The notes: a model not told the origin generated them from the sequence alone. DNA of 64,000 nucleotides from JAVBOW01 sp031550125 (GCA_031550125.1 JAVBOW010000018.1:40100-104099); one strand, 5' to 3'. Shown: positions 16,641-25,481, numbered from the stretch's first letter. Numbers and translations are program-made.

Positions 16641-19010
16641 ATGATAGATTCACAGTCTATGGGTGTAGAAACCCTGCAAATGATCCTGGATAATATGCAG
16701 GCGACCGTGTATGTTACGGACGCTGAGACATATGAGATTATATTCGCCAATAAATTCCTGAAAATGCAGTTTGGCGACGACGTGCTGGGAAAACCGTGTT
16801 ATTCGGGAATCAGCAAGTTCGATAAACCATGCCCCTGGTGCCATATGTCCCAAGTCAAAGAGTTGCCGATAGGCACTCCCCACGTTTGGGAAGATCGTAA
16901 CCTGGAAATGGATATGTGGCTTAACGTCGAGCAGACGATAGTCAAATGGCCCGACGGCCGAAATGCGCACATAGCGGTCCTGCGAGACATAAGCGGCATA
17001 AAAGAGAACGAGGAGAGGCTCAAGGAATATAAGGTGGAGTTAGAGCAGCTTCTCGCCGAAAAGACCGAAAACGAGCAGATGCTCAAATCGATAAGTGATA
17101 ACCTGCCCGGAAGTTTCGTCTTCCAGTTCCGGGGCGATATGAGCCACCTGCCGCGCCTGACCTACATAAGCAGCGGGGTTAAGGAGCTGTGCGGCATGAC
17201 GGCCGAAGATTTTCGCGACGACCCTCTGGTTTTCGTAAGGATGTTCGACCCGCGCGATGCGCAGATGATAATGGACCATGTCCGCAAAGGTTCGGACTCG
17301 TTCTCCTACGAGACCAAGATAATGCCTATGAACGGCAAGGACCACGTGTGGTTGCTTTTCTCGGGCGTGTTGCGCAAGGCGGATGACGGAGAACTGATAA
17401 TGGACGGCATGGCGGTAGACATAACCGCACGCAAGGAGATGGAGGCCGAATTGCAGAAGTCGCAGGAAGAGTTGCTCCACAACGCCGCCCTGATGCGGGA
17501 AGTGAGCAGCAATATGGTGAACAGCGCCCTGTACCGCAGCCATATAGATAAGATCGGCAACATCCATCTGGATTTTGCAAGCGAGCAGATAGAGAAGATC
17601 ACGGGGGTGTCGAAAGAGGAACTTTTCGCCGATCTGAAGAATTGTTTCCGCTTTGTGCATCCCGACGACAAGGATTTCTTCATGTCGCACATAGCGGCGA
17701 GCAGCCTTTCCATGGCCGATGACAACGTAGAGTTCCGCTATGAGATAAACGGCCAGACCAAATGGTATAAAATGCAGTCCAAGGCCATCATGCAGGACGG
17801 GGTGCTTTACCGCGACGGCATGGTTATAGACATCACCTCCCATAAAGTACTTGAGGAACAGCTTATCAAGGCCCGGGATAAAGCCGAGGAATCGGATAAG
17901 CTCAAATCCACCTTCCTTGCCAACATGAGCCACGAGATACGCACCCCGATGAACGCCATCATCGGTTTTCTGGAGTTCCTCTCTTCCGACGACGACATTC
18001 CGCGCGATATGCAGAAAGAGTATATGCGCATCGTTTCCGACAACGCCAACCAGCTGCTCAAACTGATAGGCGATATCCTCGACATATCTAAGATAGACGC
18101 CGGGCAGATGAAGATCGTTCCCGAGCAGAGTAACGTGAATATGTTGCTGTTAGATATACGTACGTCGTTCATAGCCTCCGGCGCGATACCCGCCGAAAAA
18201 CAGATAGAACTTATCGTGGACGACAGCGGACAGGATGCCGACGGCACCTTTACGATAGACAGCGCGCGTCTCCGGCAAATACTGAACAATATGATCGGCA
18301 ACGCCATCAAGTTCACCGATAAGGGCCATGTCAAATTCGGTTATAACGTCACGCCAGAAGGGCTGAAATTTTATGTGGAAGATACAGGGATAGGCATATC
18401 CAAAGCCAAACTGGAAGATCTCGGCAAGCCTTTTCACCAACTGCACGACGTGTCGCAGTCGGCCAAATACGGCGGCACAGGCATAGGCATGGCCATATCC
18501 ATCAATCTCGTCAAACTGATGGGAGGTATGTTCAAGGCCCAGTCGGAAGAAGGTAAAGGCACCCGGTTCGAATTTATAATACCCTGCAAGGAGATCTTTG
18601 CGGCGGACGAGCCTGAACTGGAAGATTCTGCAATGTACGATCTTACCGGACGCACGATCCTGATAGTGGAGGATATAGATTCCAACCTGAGCTTCCTGCG
18701 TACGTTGTTGCGCCAAAGCAACGCCACGCTGCTCACGGCTGCCGACGGCAACCAGGCGGTGGAGATAGTCAAAACCCACCCCGAGATAGAGCTGGTGCTG
18801 ATGGATGTCCGCATGCCCGTTATGGACGGCCTTACGGCAACCAAACGCATAAAGGTTTTCCGTCCCAACCTTCCGGTGGTGGGCCAGACGGCCTATGTGT
18901 CGCCCGAAGACCAACGGAATATGCATGAGGCCGGCTTTGATGATTTCATTCCCAAGCCGGTAAAAAGGTTGCTGCTGCAGGAAAAGATAAACAAGTTCCT
19001 GAATATTTAA
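16641..19010 (+). CDS. Cytosolic hybrid histidine kinase, three PAS-like domains plus receiver
   Basis: 789 residues without signal peptide or TM helix, hence a soluble sensor. Order: PAS1 (about 10-120) with the cysteine pattern CYSGISKFDKPCPWC, PAS2 (150-265; ends DGMAVDITARKEMEAELQKSQ), PAS3 (285-395; ends DGMVIDITSHKVLEEQL), HisKA with phospho-acceptor His431 (NMSHEIRTPMNAIIGF), HATPase (N-box ILNNMIGNAIKFTDKG, G1 VEDTGIGIS, G2 YGGTGIGMAIS), receiver with Asp722 (VLMDVRMPVMDG) and the conserved Lys in PKPVKR. No output domain and no adjacent response regulator or Hpt, so it is an orphan whose phosphorelay partner lies elsewhere. Its signal is unknown; the Cys cluster could bind metal or sense redox (inference). 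Confidence 0.93.
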   Translation: MIDSQSMGVETLQMILDNMQATVYVTDAETYEIIFANKFLKMQFGDDVLGKPCYSGISKFDKPCPWCHMSQVKELPIGTPHVWEDRNLEMDMWLNVEQTIVKWPDGRNAHIAVLRDISGIKENEERLKEYKVELEQLLAEKTENEQMLKSISDNLPGSFVFQFRGDMSHLPRLTYISSGVKELCGMTAEDFRDDPLVFVRMFDPRDAQMIMDHVRKGSDSFSYETKIMPMNGKDHVWLLFSGVLRKADDGELIMDGMAVDITARKEMEAELQKSQEELLHNAALMREVSSNMVNSALYRSHIDKIGNIHLDFASEQIEKITGVSKEELFADLKNCFRFVHPDDKDFFMSHIAASSLSMADDNVEFRYEINGQTKWYKMQSKAIMQDGVLYRDGMVIDITSHKVLEEQLIKARDKAEESDKLKSTFLANMSHEIRTPMNAIIGFLEFLSSDDDIPRDMQKEYMRIVSDNANQLLKLIGDILDISKIDAGQMKIVPEQSNVNMLLLDIRTSFIASGAIPAEKQIELIVDDSGQDADGTFTIDSARLRQILNNMIGNAIKFTDKGHVKFGYNVTPEGLKFYVEDTGIGISKAKLEDLGKPFHQLHDVSQSAKYGGTGIGMAISINLVKLMGGMFKAQSEEGKGTRFEFIIPCKEIFAADEPELEDSAMYDLTGRTILIVEDIDSNLSFLRTLLRQSNATLLTAADGNQAVEIVKTHPEIELVLMDVRMPVMDGLTATKRIKVFRPNLPVVGQTAYVSPEDQRNMHEAGFDDFIPKPVKRLLLQEKINKFLNI

Positions 19011-19035
19011 ACGGATACGGATACGATCTGCTTTC

Positions 19036-19082
19036 ACCGCCCGGTTTTATTGCTGTAAAACCGGGCGGTTTGCTGTTTTTTT
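19036..19082 (+). terminator. Terminator of the hybrid kinase gene
   Basis: Perfect 14-bp stem, 19036-19049 with 19056-19069 (ACCGCCCGGTTTTA and complement), six-base loop, followed by TTTGC and a T-run. Confidence 0.85.
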
Positions 19083-19084
19083 GT

Positions 19085-19092
19085 TACTTTTG
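19085..19092 (+). promoter_or_regulatory. -7 promoter box of lysS-tpiA
   Basis: TACTTTTG, directly after the kinase terminator and 35 bases before ATG 19127. It lies inside the longer lysS frame, supporting the later start. Confidence 0.55.
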
Positions 19093-19126
19093 CGACTCGA
19101 TATTATCTATTTTTTATACAAATGTT

Positions 19127-20851
19127 ATGAGTTTACAGGAGCTTAGCGAACAGGAACAGGTGAGGCGCAATTCGTTGGCGCAGCTACGGGAGTTGGGTAT
19201 CGACCCTTACCCCGCGGAAAAGTATGAAGTGACCGCCGCCGCCGCGGATATTACCTCCGGATTCGATCCGGAAAAAGGCAATTTCGCCGACATATCCATC
19301 GCGGGCCGCATCATGAGCCGCCGCATCATGGGCAGCGCCTCATTTTTCGAATTGCAGGACCACACGGGCCGCATACAGGTTTATATCCGCCGCGACGACG
19401 TTTGCCCCGAGGGCGACGCCACGCTTTACAACACGGTATTCAAGAAACTGCTCGATATAGGCGATTTCGTGGGTGTCAGGGGTTTTGCGTTCATAACCCA
19501 AACGGGCGAGCTTTCGGTGCATTGCAACGAATTCAAGCTGCTAAGCAAATCGATCCGCCCGCTGCCCATCGTCAAGGAGAAGGAAGGCCAGGTTTACGAC
19601 GCCTTTACCGACCCTGAGGTGCGCTACCGCCAGCGCTATGTCGACCTTGTGGTAAACCCCCAGATAAAAGACGTTTTCCTCAAACGTACGAAGATCATCA
19701 ACACCATGCGCGCGTTCTTCAACGAGCGCGGTTACGTGGAGGTCGAGACGCCCATTCTGCAGCCTATTCCCGGAGGGGCGGCGGCGCGTCCGTTCATCAC
19801 GCACCACAATACGCTCGATATGTCGCTCTACCTGCGCATAGCCAACGAGTTGTATCTTAAGAAGCTGATAGTAGGAGGTTTCGACGGCGTATACGAGTTC
19901 GCCAAGGATTTCCGCAACGAGGGCATGGACCGCACCCATAATCCCGAATTTACGGTAATGGAGATATATGTCGCCTATAAAGACTATATCTGGATGATGG
20001 AATTCGTTGAGCAGATGCTGCAGACCGTCGCCATGGCCCTGCACGGCAAAACGGAGTTGACGGTAGGGGAGCGCGTCATAAATTTCAAAGCGCCTTTCCG
20101 TCGCCTTACCATGACGGACGCAATAAAGGAGAAGACGGGTTTTGACATAACAGGCAAAACGGAGGACGAACTTCGCGCGGAATGCAAGCGCCTCGGCGTG
20201 GAGGTCGATCCAACGATGGGCAAAGGTAAGCTGATCGACGCCATATTCGGCGAGAAATGCGAGGCCGATCTCATCCAACCCACATTCATAACCGACTATC
20301 CGATAGATATGTCGCCGCTATGCAAGCGCCACCGTTCGAATCCCGATCTTACCGAACGCTTCGAACTGTTCGTGGCTGGTAAGGAACTTTGCAACGCCTA
20401 TTCCGAGCTGAACGACCCTATCGACCAGCTGGAGCGTTTTCAGGAGCAACTGCATCTGAGCGAAAAGGGCGACGACGAGGCTATGTTCATCGATATGGAT
20501 TTCGTCCGCGCACTGGAATACGGCATGCCTACTTGCTCCGGCATGGGAATTGGAATAGATCGCCTGACGATGTTCATGACCAACCAGTCGTCCATACAGG
20601 ACGTGCTTTTCTTCCCGCAGATGCGTCCCGAAAAAAATGCGGTGAGGGACAGCGACGAGAAGTTCGCTGCGGCCGGAATACCCGCCGAATGGATACCCGT
20701 GCTGCGTAAAATGGGCTTCGAAACGCTCGAAGGGCTTTCAAAACTCTCCCCGGGCAAGTTATTCAACGACCTGTGCGGATACAATAAAAAGAACAAGGCC
20801 GGGCTGGCAAACCCCACGCCCGACGATGTGAAAAAGTGGATAAACCAATAA
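19127..20851 (+). CDS. lysS: Lysyl-tRNA synthetase, class II
   Basis: 574 residues from ATG 19127 (MSLQELSEQEQVRRN), the usual family N-terminus. Charges tRNA-Lys. N-terminal OB-fold anticodon domain (ISIAGRIMSRRIMGSASFFELQD), then the class II core with motif 2 FRNEGMDRTHNPEFTVMEIY and motif 3 GMGIGIDRLTMFMTNQ. After motif 3 there is an extra tail of about 75 residues (helix-hairpin-like IPAEWIPVLRKMGFETLEGLSKLSPGKL), which fits the longer LysS form of Bacteroidota compared with about 500 residues in E. coli. tpiA follows after 12 bases. Confidence 0.96.
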   Translation: MSLQELSEQEQVRRNSLAQLRELGIDPYPAEKYEVTAAAADITSGFDPEKGNFADISIAGRIMSRRIMGSASFFELQDHTGRIQVYIRRDDVCPEGDATLYNTVFKKLLDIGDFVGVRGFAFITQTGELSVHCNEFKLLSKSIRPLPIVKEKEGQVYDAFTDPEVRYRQRYVDLVVNPQIKDVFLKRTKIINTMRAFFNERGYVEVETPILQPIPGGAAARPFITHHNTLDMSLYLRIANELYLKKLIVGGFDGVYEFAKDFRNEGMDRTHNPEFTVMEIYVAYKDYIWMMEFVEQMLQTVAMALHGKTELTVGERVINFKAPFRRLTMTDAIKEKTGFDITGKTEDELRAECKRLGVEVDPTMGKGKLIDAIFGEKCEADLIQPTFITDYPIDMSPLCKRHRSNPDLTERFELFVAGKELCNAYSELNDPIDQLERFQEQLHLSEKGDDEAMFIDMDFVRALEYGMPTCSGMGIGIDRLTMFMTNQSSIQDVLFFPQMRPEKNAVRDSDEKFAAAGIPAEWIPVLRKMGFETLEGLSKLSPGKLFNDLCGYNKKNKAGLANPTPDDVKKWINQ

Positions 20852-20863
20852 ATATCATAAGTT

Positions 20864-21619
20864 ATGAGAAGGAAAATAGTAGCAGGAAACTGGAAAATGA
20901 ACACCACTCCCGTGGAGGGCGTGGAGCTGGTGAAAGAAGTGGCTGCAGGTAAAGGCGGCGTATGTAAGGATGTGGAATTCATCGTAGCGCCTCCCTTCAC
21001 CCACCTTTCGGAAGTAGTTAAGGCTACCCGTGGCACAGGCATTGCCGTGGCTGCCCAGAATTGCGCCGCCGAGCCTAAAGGCGCCTATACGGGCGAAGTG
21101 TCGGCCGGAATGATAGCTTCGCTCGGAGTGGAGTATGTAATCCTGGGCCACAGCGAGCGCCGCGAGTATTATGGCGAAACGAGTGCTACCCTGGTAAAGA
21201 AAATATCGGAAGCCTACGCACTCGGGCTGTCGCCTATCTATTGCGTGGGTGAGAAACTCGAAGAGCGTGAAGCCGGCAAGCATTTCGAAGTGGTACGCAA
21301 ACAAATAGAAGAGGTGGTTTACGACCTGCCCGCGCCCCAATACGAAAAACTGATAATCGCATACGAACCCGTGTGGGCCATAGGTACCGGCAAGACGGCC
21401 ACCGCCGAGCAGGCACAGGAGATACACGCCTACATACGCGAAGTGCTGCGCAAGAAATACGCCGCGGCCGCCGATAAAACTCCCATACTCTACGGAGGAA
21501 GCTGCAAACCCTCTAACGCCGCTGAAATATTCTCGAAAGAGGACGTGGACGGAGGCCTGATAGGCGGCGCGGCGCTCGTGGCGTCCGACTTCCTGGCTAT
21601 AGGCAAAGGTTTCTGTTAA
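20864..21619 (+). CDS. tpiA: Triosephosphate isomerase
   Basis: 251-residue TIM-barrel enzyme interconverting dihydroxyacetone phosphate and glyceraldehyde 3-phosphate in glycolysis. Catalytic Lys in AGNWKMN (residues 7-13), His in ILGHSERREYYGE, Glu in IAYEPVWAIGTGKTAT, and the phosphate-binding loop LYGGSCKPSNAAEIFSKEDVDGGLIGGAAL. Twelve bases after lysS, therefore the second gene of that operon; followed by a strong terminator. Confidence 0.98.
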   Translation: MRRKIVAGNWKMNTTPVEGVELVKEVAAGKGGVCKDVEFIVAPPFTHLSEVVKATRGTGIAVAAQNCAAEPKGAYTGEVSAGMIASLGVEYVILGHSERREYYGETSATLVKKISEAYALGLSPIYCVGEKLEEREAGKHFEVVRKQIEEVVYDLPAPQYEKLIIAYEPVWAIGTGKTATAEQAQEIHAYIREVLRKKYAAAADKTPILYGGSCKPSNAAEIFSKEDVDGGLIGGAALVASDFLAIGKGFC

Positions 21620-21631
21620 GGGTCGGAAAAC

Positions 21632-21671
21632 AAAGAAAAAGGCTTGCAGTAAACTGCAAGCCTTTTTCTTT
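21632..21671. terminator. Strong, symmetrical terminator after tpiA
   Basis: Perfect 18-bp stem (21632-21649 with 21654-21671), TAAA loop. A-run on one side and T-run on the other mean it can work on both strands. Confidence 0.9.
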
Positions 21672-21742
21672 GGGAGTAGATCCAATAGTAGCTTTGTCCG
21701 AATAACACTAATTTAGCTAAATAAAAATCTGGGATTATTTTG

Positions 21743-21947
21743 GGGTCAATGTAAAAACCGGGTGGAGCGAATATTAAGAATTGTATTCTACTGTGTATTT
21801 GCAATACCGAAGACAAAGGAAAGACCAATAAGCTGGCCCGGTAAGTACTGATTGCATTTCTCGCAGAAGCTTTGGGTGAATGGAAGAAAATCCGCTATAT
21901 ACTAATCTCTGTTTCTTCTCTCCTCCACCCGGTTTTTACATTGACCC
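21743..21947. mobile_element. 205-base MITE-like element with perfect 25-base terminal inverted repeats
   Basis: Bases 21743-21767 (GGGTCAATGTAAAAACC...GGTGGAG) are exactly repeated in reverse complement at 21923-21947. The 155 bases between are AT-richer than the surrounding genome and contain no start-to-stop gene; the right arm is covered by a short open frame (VLIAFLAEALGEWKKIRYIL, then to a stop just past the repeat) that could be a transposase remnant, but this is speculative. No target-site duplication is obvious. It lies between the tpiA terminator and the tRNA gene. Best read as a non-autonomous insertion or insertion-sequence remnant; the IS family is not identified. A large regulatory cruciform is the alternative. 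Confidence 0.55.
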
Positions 21948-22001
21948 TCTAAATTCGGACTGAGCCGTCAAAACACACCTAAACCAATACCCGCCCCAAA
22001 A

Positions 22002-22032
22002 TAAAAAAGCGGCCTGCATCGCTGCAAACCGC
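22002..22032 (-). terminator. Terminator of the CAU-anticodon tRNA
   Basis: On the minus strand GCGG...TGCAGCGATGCA...CCGC (22032-22009) followed by TTTTTTATTTT, directly downstream of the tRNA 3' end. Confidence 0.7.
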
Positions 22033-22042
22033 CTTCTGAGGG

Positions 22043-22117
22043 TGGGCCCAACAGGGCTTGAACCTGTGACCCCCTGATTATGAGTCAGGTGCTACTAACC
22101 AACTGAGCTATGGGCCC
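22043..22117 (-). tRNA. tRNA with CAU anticodon (Ile2/lysidine type more likely than elongator Met)
   Basis: 75 nt on the minus strand: acceptor GGGCCCA/TGGGCCC, anticodon stem CCTGA/TCAGG around CTCATAA (anticodon CAT), T arm ACAGG-TTCAAGC-CCTGT, discriminator A73; CCA is not encoded. The D arm reads GCTC-AGTTGGTTAG-TAGC, so it has a 10-base loop and a C13:T22 mismatch where most bacterial homologues pair GCTC with GAGC, as if one T had been inserted. C4-G69 and C5-G68 in the acceptor are features known for TilS recognition, which favours tRNA-Ile(k2CAU). Followed by its own terminator. Confidence 0.9.
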
Positions 22118-22397
22118 CCTTTGCAATATTTGCTTCCGCTCCACTGGGGGTAAGTAGCAATTATCGGTTTGCAAAAGTACTCAAATCATCCGTATTTGCA
22201 AAATTTAACCTTAATTTTTCTTGAGATCGATCTAAATTTTCTTGAAAAGCGGTCGCAGGGTACTTGAAAGGGCGAGAAAGATCAAGAAGGATATTTAGGA
22301 ACCGGTCTGAAAAACAGGATGGCGCTCAGATAAGCGGCGCAAGAGAATACTGCGCCTTACGATGACATGTAACACATAATTGAGACAGGCCCTATAT

Positions 22398-24887
22398 TTA
22401 GCTCTTAAAAGGGTGGGGGTATTCCACTCCCATGGTTTTATAGTATTCCATGGCGAAAGCCTGGTATTTTATCCTTGCCTCCTCTGTCTTTTTGAGTTTT
22501 TGCAGTGATTTGACCATCAGGTTCAGAGCCTCCTCGTTCAGCGGATCTATATTGAACAGCGCCTCGGCAAAGGCTATGGACATGGGATAATCTTTCGCCG
22601 TGTAGCATTTCTCCATTTCGAGTGACAGGACCGGCTCGAGTTTGTGTTCGACCTCCTGTTTGAAAGTATCGAAGATGGAGTGATCCGAGAGCTTCAGGAA
22701 TTTGCCGCGTTTGATTATTTCCACAAGCTCCGCAGTGTTCTCTTCGGTCTGTTTCGACGATATTATTTGCAGGCACCGCGAATAGTCGCAGTAGAATGCC
22801 TGGCTTTGCACTATTTTAAAGCAGCCTTTGTCGTATATCAGTTCCACGCCGTCGAGTTCGCTCAACACTTTGCGCAGATGGTTTATCGTTACGCCGCGAG
22901 AATTTTTGACCTTATCTTCGGGCTTTCCTCCCCATAGCAGGTCGCTCAGATGTTGCGAGCTGATGCCGCCGTTGGCATCGTTCTGGAGTATGAGGCAGAA
23001 CGTCTGCTTGAGCCTCGTACTGAACATGTGGGTTATATCTTTGTTGTATCTGTCGCGTACTTCGAAATCGCCGAACAGGTATATCGCATTGGGTTTGGAC
23101 GACTTGCCAGAGCCGTTGTCTGTGTCCGGCGACCGGGTGTCCTTGCGGTTGCCGCCGCCCCTCCTTTGCTTTAAGAACAGTATCCATGCGGCTACGGCGC
23201 ATCCGCATGTCAACAGAATAAGCGCCAGTCTCATGCCTCGCTTACCGTGCGGATAGCTCACTAACTCCGTTGCCGTTATCGAGGGGAAGGCAAGCGAGTA
23301 TATTTTGAGGTCGGACGCTATATCGTCGCTGAATTCCTGCACTACGGCATACAGATTGTTCATCTGCCCGTCGTAATAGATATTGGCGTTGGTCGTTATC
23401 TTATCCGAATGTATGGGGATCGAGTCGCCGAGTATCTCGTAACTTCCGTCGACGAGAGAGAAGCGGTAGAGCCTGAGGAACGAATCGGAGAAATGCTCCG
23501 GATAGCAGAGCGTGTAAAAGCAGGAATCGTCGAGGATCACCATCCCGCGTACGGGTACCACATTATTGCTTTTCCAGGGAATTTCCCATAATTTGGAGAC
23601 ATGGTTGGTGCTGAGGTCAACCTTGTGCAGGTCGTACAAATATCTGCGGCCAACGATCTGCTCTCCCGATTCGTTGCCCATTCCTCCGAATATATATACG
23701 GAATTATTCTTTTTAAGATATCCTACCGACGAGAAATAGCGTGGGCATATGGCGTCGCCGCCGAAACCGTCAAGCACCGACCACGTCTTGGTATTTATAT
23801 CGAAAGAGTAGAAGTCTTTACTGTAGTGCATATTGCCGAACCCTCCGAAGATCGTGTAGCGTCCGGCGTCGGGATCGAAATACGAACCGTGATGGTGCAA
23901 CTTCGAAGGCAGTTGCGCCGTGCTTTCCGCGGTCCACTGATAGGTATCCAGATCGATGGTGGCTACGGTTGCGCCTCCGGGAGTGTCGACGCATGTTTCG
24001 TAGGCATACAGCTTGTTGTTGCGCGTATCGACGAAATTCGTGCCGAGGGCCAGCTTTACGGGACACCTCTCCGGGAATATTCTGGTCGTAGTATTCCCCG
24101 TCTTTACGTTGTAAATGAATATGGCGTTGCGGTTGAAATAGTAAAATTCTTTCCTGTCCGGGTTATAGTTGGCTCCCGCCGCCGTTTCGGATTTGAAAGA
24201 TGCGATGTAACTCCAATGGTATGCGTTATTTATGAGCCATACAGGATTTTCGGATGCGCCTATCGTTTTACCCTTCCGATCGTGTACGGCATTGCCTGCG
24301 TTTTCCCTCAGCGCGAAAAAAAAGTTTTCCGCTCCATTGCCTATGTACAGGTTTTTTATGGCGAACGAAGGCACGTCTATTATGTGGTCGCTTTTGCCAA
24401 ACAGTATTTCAGGGTAATATTTATCCGGCAAATCGATATTGCCTGCTCCGAATGTTTTACCGTGTACGTCCAGTTTCACCGAATCGCCCTTGAGATCGAA
24501 CGAAATGGTCATTTTCATCCATTGGGTGTCCGGTAATTCGTCACGACCTATTTCGGTGGTTATCAAACTGCTTTTGCCCTCTTCGTTGAGTTTGAATATT
24601 ACCTTCTCGCCCTGCTCGTCGTAGAACAGGTTGTAAATCGTGTCGCTCTTCTCGTTTTTTATACGGATTATGTATCCTATCTTGCTCTCGGGATAGAGGG
24701 CCAGGTCGAATTCTATCCTGAAACCGCCTGAGAACGTTATTGATTTATTGTGGAAAACATCGTACGACGTACGTTTATCTATCGGTTGCTCACTACCGTT
24801 AAACCTCAATCCTCCCTGTGCATATGACGCCTGGGAGAACAGGAGACAAGTGATAAATAGTATGTAATAAGTTTTTCCCATAAACAA
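22398..24887 (-). CDS. Membrane-spanning kelch-repeat sensor fused to a SARP/BTAD-like transcription factor
   Basis: 829 residues. Signal peptide (1-23, ends SYAQ), a LamG/concanavalin-like beta domain (about 27-185), a kelch/galactose-oxidase-type propeller (about 225-545; repeats such as GRYTIFGGFGNMHYSKDFYSFDINTKTW and NSVYIFGGMGN), one TM helix (551-573, MRLALILLTCGCAVAAWILF), basic stop-transfer KQRR, linker, then a cytosolic winged-helix DNA-binding domain (602-695; YLFGDFEVRDRYNKDIT, LSDLLWGGKPEDKVKNSRGVTINHLRKVL) and a TPR-like bacterial transcriptional activation domain (696-829). It looks like a one-component regulator that senses something outside the inner membrane. Target genes and ligand are unknown; no obvious partner gene is adjacent. 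Promoter 52 bases upstream. Confidence 0.85.
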   Translation of the reverse strand: MFMGKTYYILFITCLLFSQASYAQGGLRFNGSEQPIDKRTSYDVFHNKSITFSGGFRIEFDLALYPESKIGYIIRIKNEKSDTIYNLFYDEQGEKVIFKLNEEGKSSLITTEIGRDELPDTQWMKMTISFDLKGDSVKLDVHGKTFGAGNIDLPDKYYPEILFGKSDHIIDVPSFAIKNLYIGNGAENFFFALRENAGNAVHDRKGKTIGASENPVWLINNAYHWSYIASFKSETAAGANYNPDRKEFYYFNRNAIFIYNVKTGNTTTRIFPERCPVKLALGTNFVDTRNNKLYAYETCVDTPGGATVATIDLDTYQWTAESTAQLPSKLHHHGSYFDPDAGRYTIFGGFGNMHYSKDFYSFDINTKTWSVLDGFGGDAICPRYFSSVGYLKKNNSVYIFGGMGNESGEQIVGRRYLYDLHKVDLSTNHVSKLWEIPWKSNNVVPVRGMVILDDSCFYTLCYPEHFSDSFLRLYRFSLVDGSYEILGDSIPIHSDKITTNANIYYDGQMNNLYAVVQEFSDDIASDLKIYSLAFPSITATELVSYPHGKRGMRLALILLTCGCAVAAWILFLKQRRGGGNRKDTRSPDTDNGSGKSSKPNAIYLFGDFEVRDRYNKDITHMFSTRLKQTFCLILQNDANGGISSQHLSDLLWGGKPEDKVKNSRGVTINHLRKVLSELDGVELIYDKGCFKIVQSQAFYCDYSRCLQIISSKQTEENTAELVEIIKRGKFLKLSDHSIFDTFKQEVEHKLEPVLSLEMEKCYTAKDYPMSIAFAEALFNIDPLNEEALNLMVKSLQKLKKTEEARIKYQAFAMEYYKTMGVEYPHPFKS

Positions 24888-24939
24888 CGCCCACCGCTAT
24901 AAAATACTCCGACACAAAGGTTTATACACTATATTATTA

Positions 24940-24947
24940 CAAAGATA
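24940..24947 (-). promoter_or_regulatory. -7 promoter box of the kelch/SARP-like regulator
   Basis: TATCTTTG on the minus strand, 52 bases before the ATG at 24887. A 7-bp inverted repeat, GTTGTAT/ATACAAC (24986-25005), lies farther upstream and could be an operator. Confidence 0.45.
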
Positions 24948-25075
24948 GCAATTTATTCTAAAATCGGATATAAAGGCCGAAAAATGTTGTATTTTTTCAT
25001 ACAACAGGGTCGCTCGGAAATAAAATGTTAAAATATTACTACCTTGTACGCATATTTATAACCTGGTTATTGATT

Positions 25076-25477
25076 ATGATAATTCCGTTTTTGAATTTTG
25101 CGGGCCGCGCGGGCGAGGCCATTGCGTTTTATGAAACCGTCTTTGAGGTGGGCGACAAACGAGTGGCGCTCTTCGGCGATATGCCTGATGAAATGAAGCC
25201 TAATTTCCCGCCGCACACGCAAGGTTACGTCATGCACGCGGAGATGACCATTGCCGGAACGCAAGTGTGGATGGGCGATACGGTAAATGGCGTCACTCCC
25301 GGAGACATGCTTTCTCTGTCCGTCCCGATGGAGTCGCAGGAGGCTATCCGGGCCGCTTTCGGGAAGCTGCAAGAAGGCGGGAAGATCCATATGGAGCTTG
25401 CCCCGACATTCTATAGTCCGCTTTTCGGTACGGTAGAGGATAAATTCGGCGTTATATGGCATCTTATCTGCCAATAA
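25076..25477 (+). CDS. VOC-family (PhnB-like) protein
   Basis: 133 residues from ATG 25076; the longer frame adds only a hydrophobic stretch not found in the family. Vicinal-oxygen-chelate fold of the PhnB/3-demethylubiquinone-methyltransferase-like type: PFLNFAGRAGEAIAFYETVF at the start, a central HAEMTIAGTQVWMGDT strand, and the end FGTVEDKFGVIWHLIC. Members include metal-dependent isomerases and dioxygenases as well as resistance proteins; no reaction can be assigned here. Converges on rsmD with a 4-base gap. Confidence 0.82.
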   Translation: MIIPFLNFAGRAGEAIAFYETVFEVGDKRVALFGDMPDEMKPNFPPHTQGYVMHAEMTIAGTQVWMGDTVNGVTPGDMLSLSVPMESQEAIRAAFGKLQEGGKIHMELAPTFYSPLFGTVEDKFGVIWHLICQ

Positions 25478-25481
25478 CGCC

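Noticed and set aside
21620..22397. Possible small gene or sRNA elsewhere in the 778-base gene-free stretch
   Set aside because: Apart from the terminator, inverted-repeat element, tRNA and tRNA terminator no frame with start, promoter and stop was found; 22118-22397 shows nothing.
23601..24536. 311-codon plus-strand frame opposite the kelch regulator
   Set aside because: No signal, no domain; the minus-strand protein shows coherent kelch repeats over the same bases.
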